Assembly (NCBI GenBank): GCA_011049385.1
Contig: DSBX01000144.1
Span: 1 to 6,202, forward strand
Origin: Caldifarciminota bacterium
Lineage (GTDB): Bacteria; Hydrothermota; Tepidihabitantia; Tepidihabitantales; Tepidihabitantaceae
DNA: 6,202 bases
Direction: 5' to 3'
Positions 5,688 through 6,202 of the stretch are shown here, piece by piece. A program made the position numbers and the translations under genes. The notes under the pieces were generated by a model. It did no database searches. It was not told the origin of the DNA and was given only the letters and a program-made list of their open reading frames with translations. Positions within the stretch are counted from its first letter, which is position 1; each line of letters starts with the position of its first letter.

Positions 5688-5728
5688 GCAGGCGGACCGC
5701 CGGAGGTTCGTCCGGGCAGTCCGCCTGC
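5688..5728 (-). terminator. Hairpin in the acs-transporter spacer, weak terminator or attenuation element
   Basis: A perfect 10-bp stem, GCAGGCGGAC (5688-5697) with its complement (5719-5728), carries an inner 5-bp stem CCGGA/TCCGG (5700-5704 with 5711-5715) around a 6-base loop. It starts 12 bases after the acs stop. On the minus strand the stem is followed by CGTTTCTAC, so only a short, interrupted T run is present. Partial termination after acs, or protection of the acs mRNA end, is more likely than a full operon boundary. I see no convincing promoter between it and the transporter gene. Confidence 0.5.
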
Positions 5729-5740
5729 ATTGTCGGGCCT

Positions 5741-6202
5741 TTACTCGTCGAGCGTCGAGGTGTCGCCGACCGGCTGGCCAAGCGCCTCGGCCTTGAGCAG
5801 GCGGCGCATGATCTTGCCGGAGCGGGTCTTGGGCAGCTTGTCGCGGAACTCGATCGAGTCGGGCTTGGCGATGGCGCCGATTTCCGTCGCCACCCACTTC
5901 TTGAGTTCCTCGATGAGCGCGTCGGTCTTTTCGACGCCGACCTTGAGCGTGACGTAGGCCTTGGGGACGTCACCTTTGACTTCGTGGGGCACACCGATGA
6001 CCGCGGCTTCGGCGACCGCGGCGTGGGCAACCAGCGCGGATTCGACCTCGGCGGTGCCGAGCCGGTGGCCGGCGACATTGAGCACCTCGTCCACGCGGCC
6101 CCGGAACCAGAAGTAGCCGTCTTCGTCGCGCGAGACCGAGTCGCCCATCAGGTACTTGTCCGGGAAACGCGCCCAGTAAGTCTGGACGTAGCGGTCCGGG
6201 TC
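5741..6202 (-). CDS. acs: Acetyl-CoA synthetase, C-terminal part (5' end beyond the window)
   Basis: Only the last 153 residues are present; the reading frame runs open through the right edge. The enzyme activates acetate with ATP and CoA to acetyl-CoA through acetyl-AMP. The visible part covers the end of the large domain (YLMGD at 17-21, with the ribose-binding Asp21), the hinge GRVDEVLNVAGHRLGT (35-50, hinge Asp38) and the C-terminal lid. The lid holds PKTRSGK with the catalytic, acetylation-controlled lysine at 130. The tail GDTSTLDE closely matches the C-terminus of true Acs proteins rather than other acyl-CoA ligases. GDS replaces the common GDG after the ribose site, a mild variation. 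Lysine 130 leaves open control by acetylation, as in Salmonella Acs. It is the first visible gene of the minus-strand group. Confidence 0.95.
   Translation of the reverse strand, partial: DPDRYVQTYWARFPDKYLMGDSVSRDEDGYFWFRGRVDEVLNVAGHRLGTAEVESALVAHAAVAEAAVIGVPHEVKGDVPKAYVTLKVGVEKTDALIEELKKWVATEIGAIAKPDSIEFRDKLPKTRSGKIMRRLLKAEALGQPVGDTSTLDE

Overview
This is a GC-rich bacterial window, with strongly G/C-biased third codon positions in every gene. It carries two gene groups facing each other. A lipoprotein-type signal and a membrane-anchored tetratricopeptide protein suggest a diderm (Gram-negative-type) bacterium. Nothing here fixes the phylum. An uncultivated GC-rich lineage such as candidate division WOR-3 would fit the style of the genes, but that is only a guess.

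Left part, plus strand (1-2981). The first 68 bases are T-poor, A/C-rich and apparently non-coding. They are followed by a perfect 20-bp sequence repeated twice in tandem (69-113), an interrupted dyad (135-161) and a near-consensus sigma-70-type promoter (TTGACT, 16 bp, TATAAT; 167-194). The promoter sits right in front of tRNA-Arg(CCT) (204-277). No terminator lies between the tRNA and the next gene, so one transcript probably carries the tRNA and three protein genes: a membrane-anchored TPR protein (298-1002), a small lipoprotein-like thioredoxin-fold protein that has lost the first cysteine of its CXXC motif (about 1071-1520, start uncertain), and guaB, encoding IMP dehydrogenase (1521-2981). 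The lipoprotein stop codon abuts the guaB ATG.

Centre (2982-3041). A 60-bp gap separates the convergent groups. It contains a perfect 11-bp GC-rich hairpin that could serve as a two-sided transcription end.

Right part, minus strand (6202 to 3042). Transcription enters from the right through the C-terminal part of acetyl-CoA synthetase (acs, cut by the window edge). It then passes a hairpin-containing 93-bp spacer, an OFA-family major facilitator transporter (4391-5647) and a single-domain malic enzyme (3042-4394) whose GTG start overlaps the transporter stop by 4 bp. Together these look like a small organic-acid module: uptake or exchange of a carboxylate, activation of acetate to acetyl-CoA, and conversion of malate to pyruvate and CO2 with NAD(P)H. 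The transporter substrate is inferred, not shown.

Most of the window is ordinary housekeeping and carbon metabolism, and I found no clear undescribed system. The points that merit a second look are the structured region upstream of the tRNA, the probable tRNA-mRNA cotranscription with AGG codons clustered in the adjacent gene, the one-cysteine thioredoxin-like lipoprotein with no standard start codon, and the tight transporter-malic enzyme coupling.
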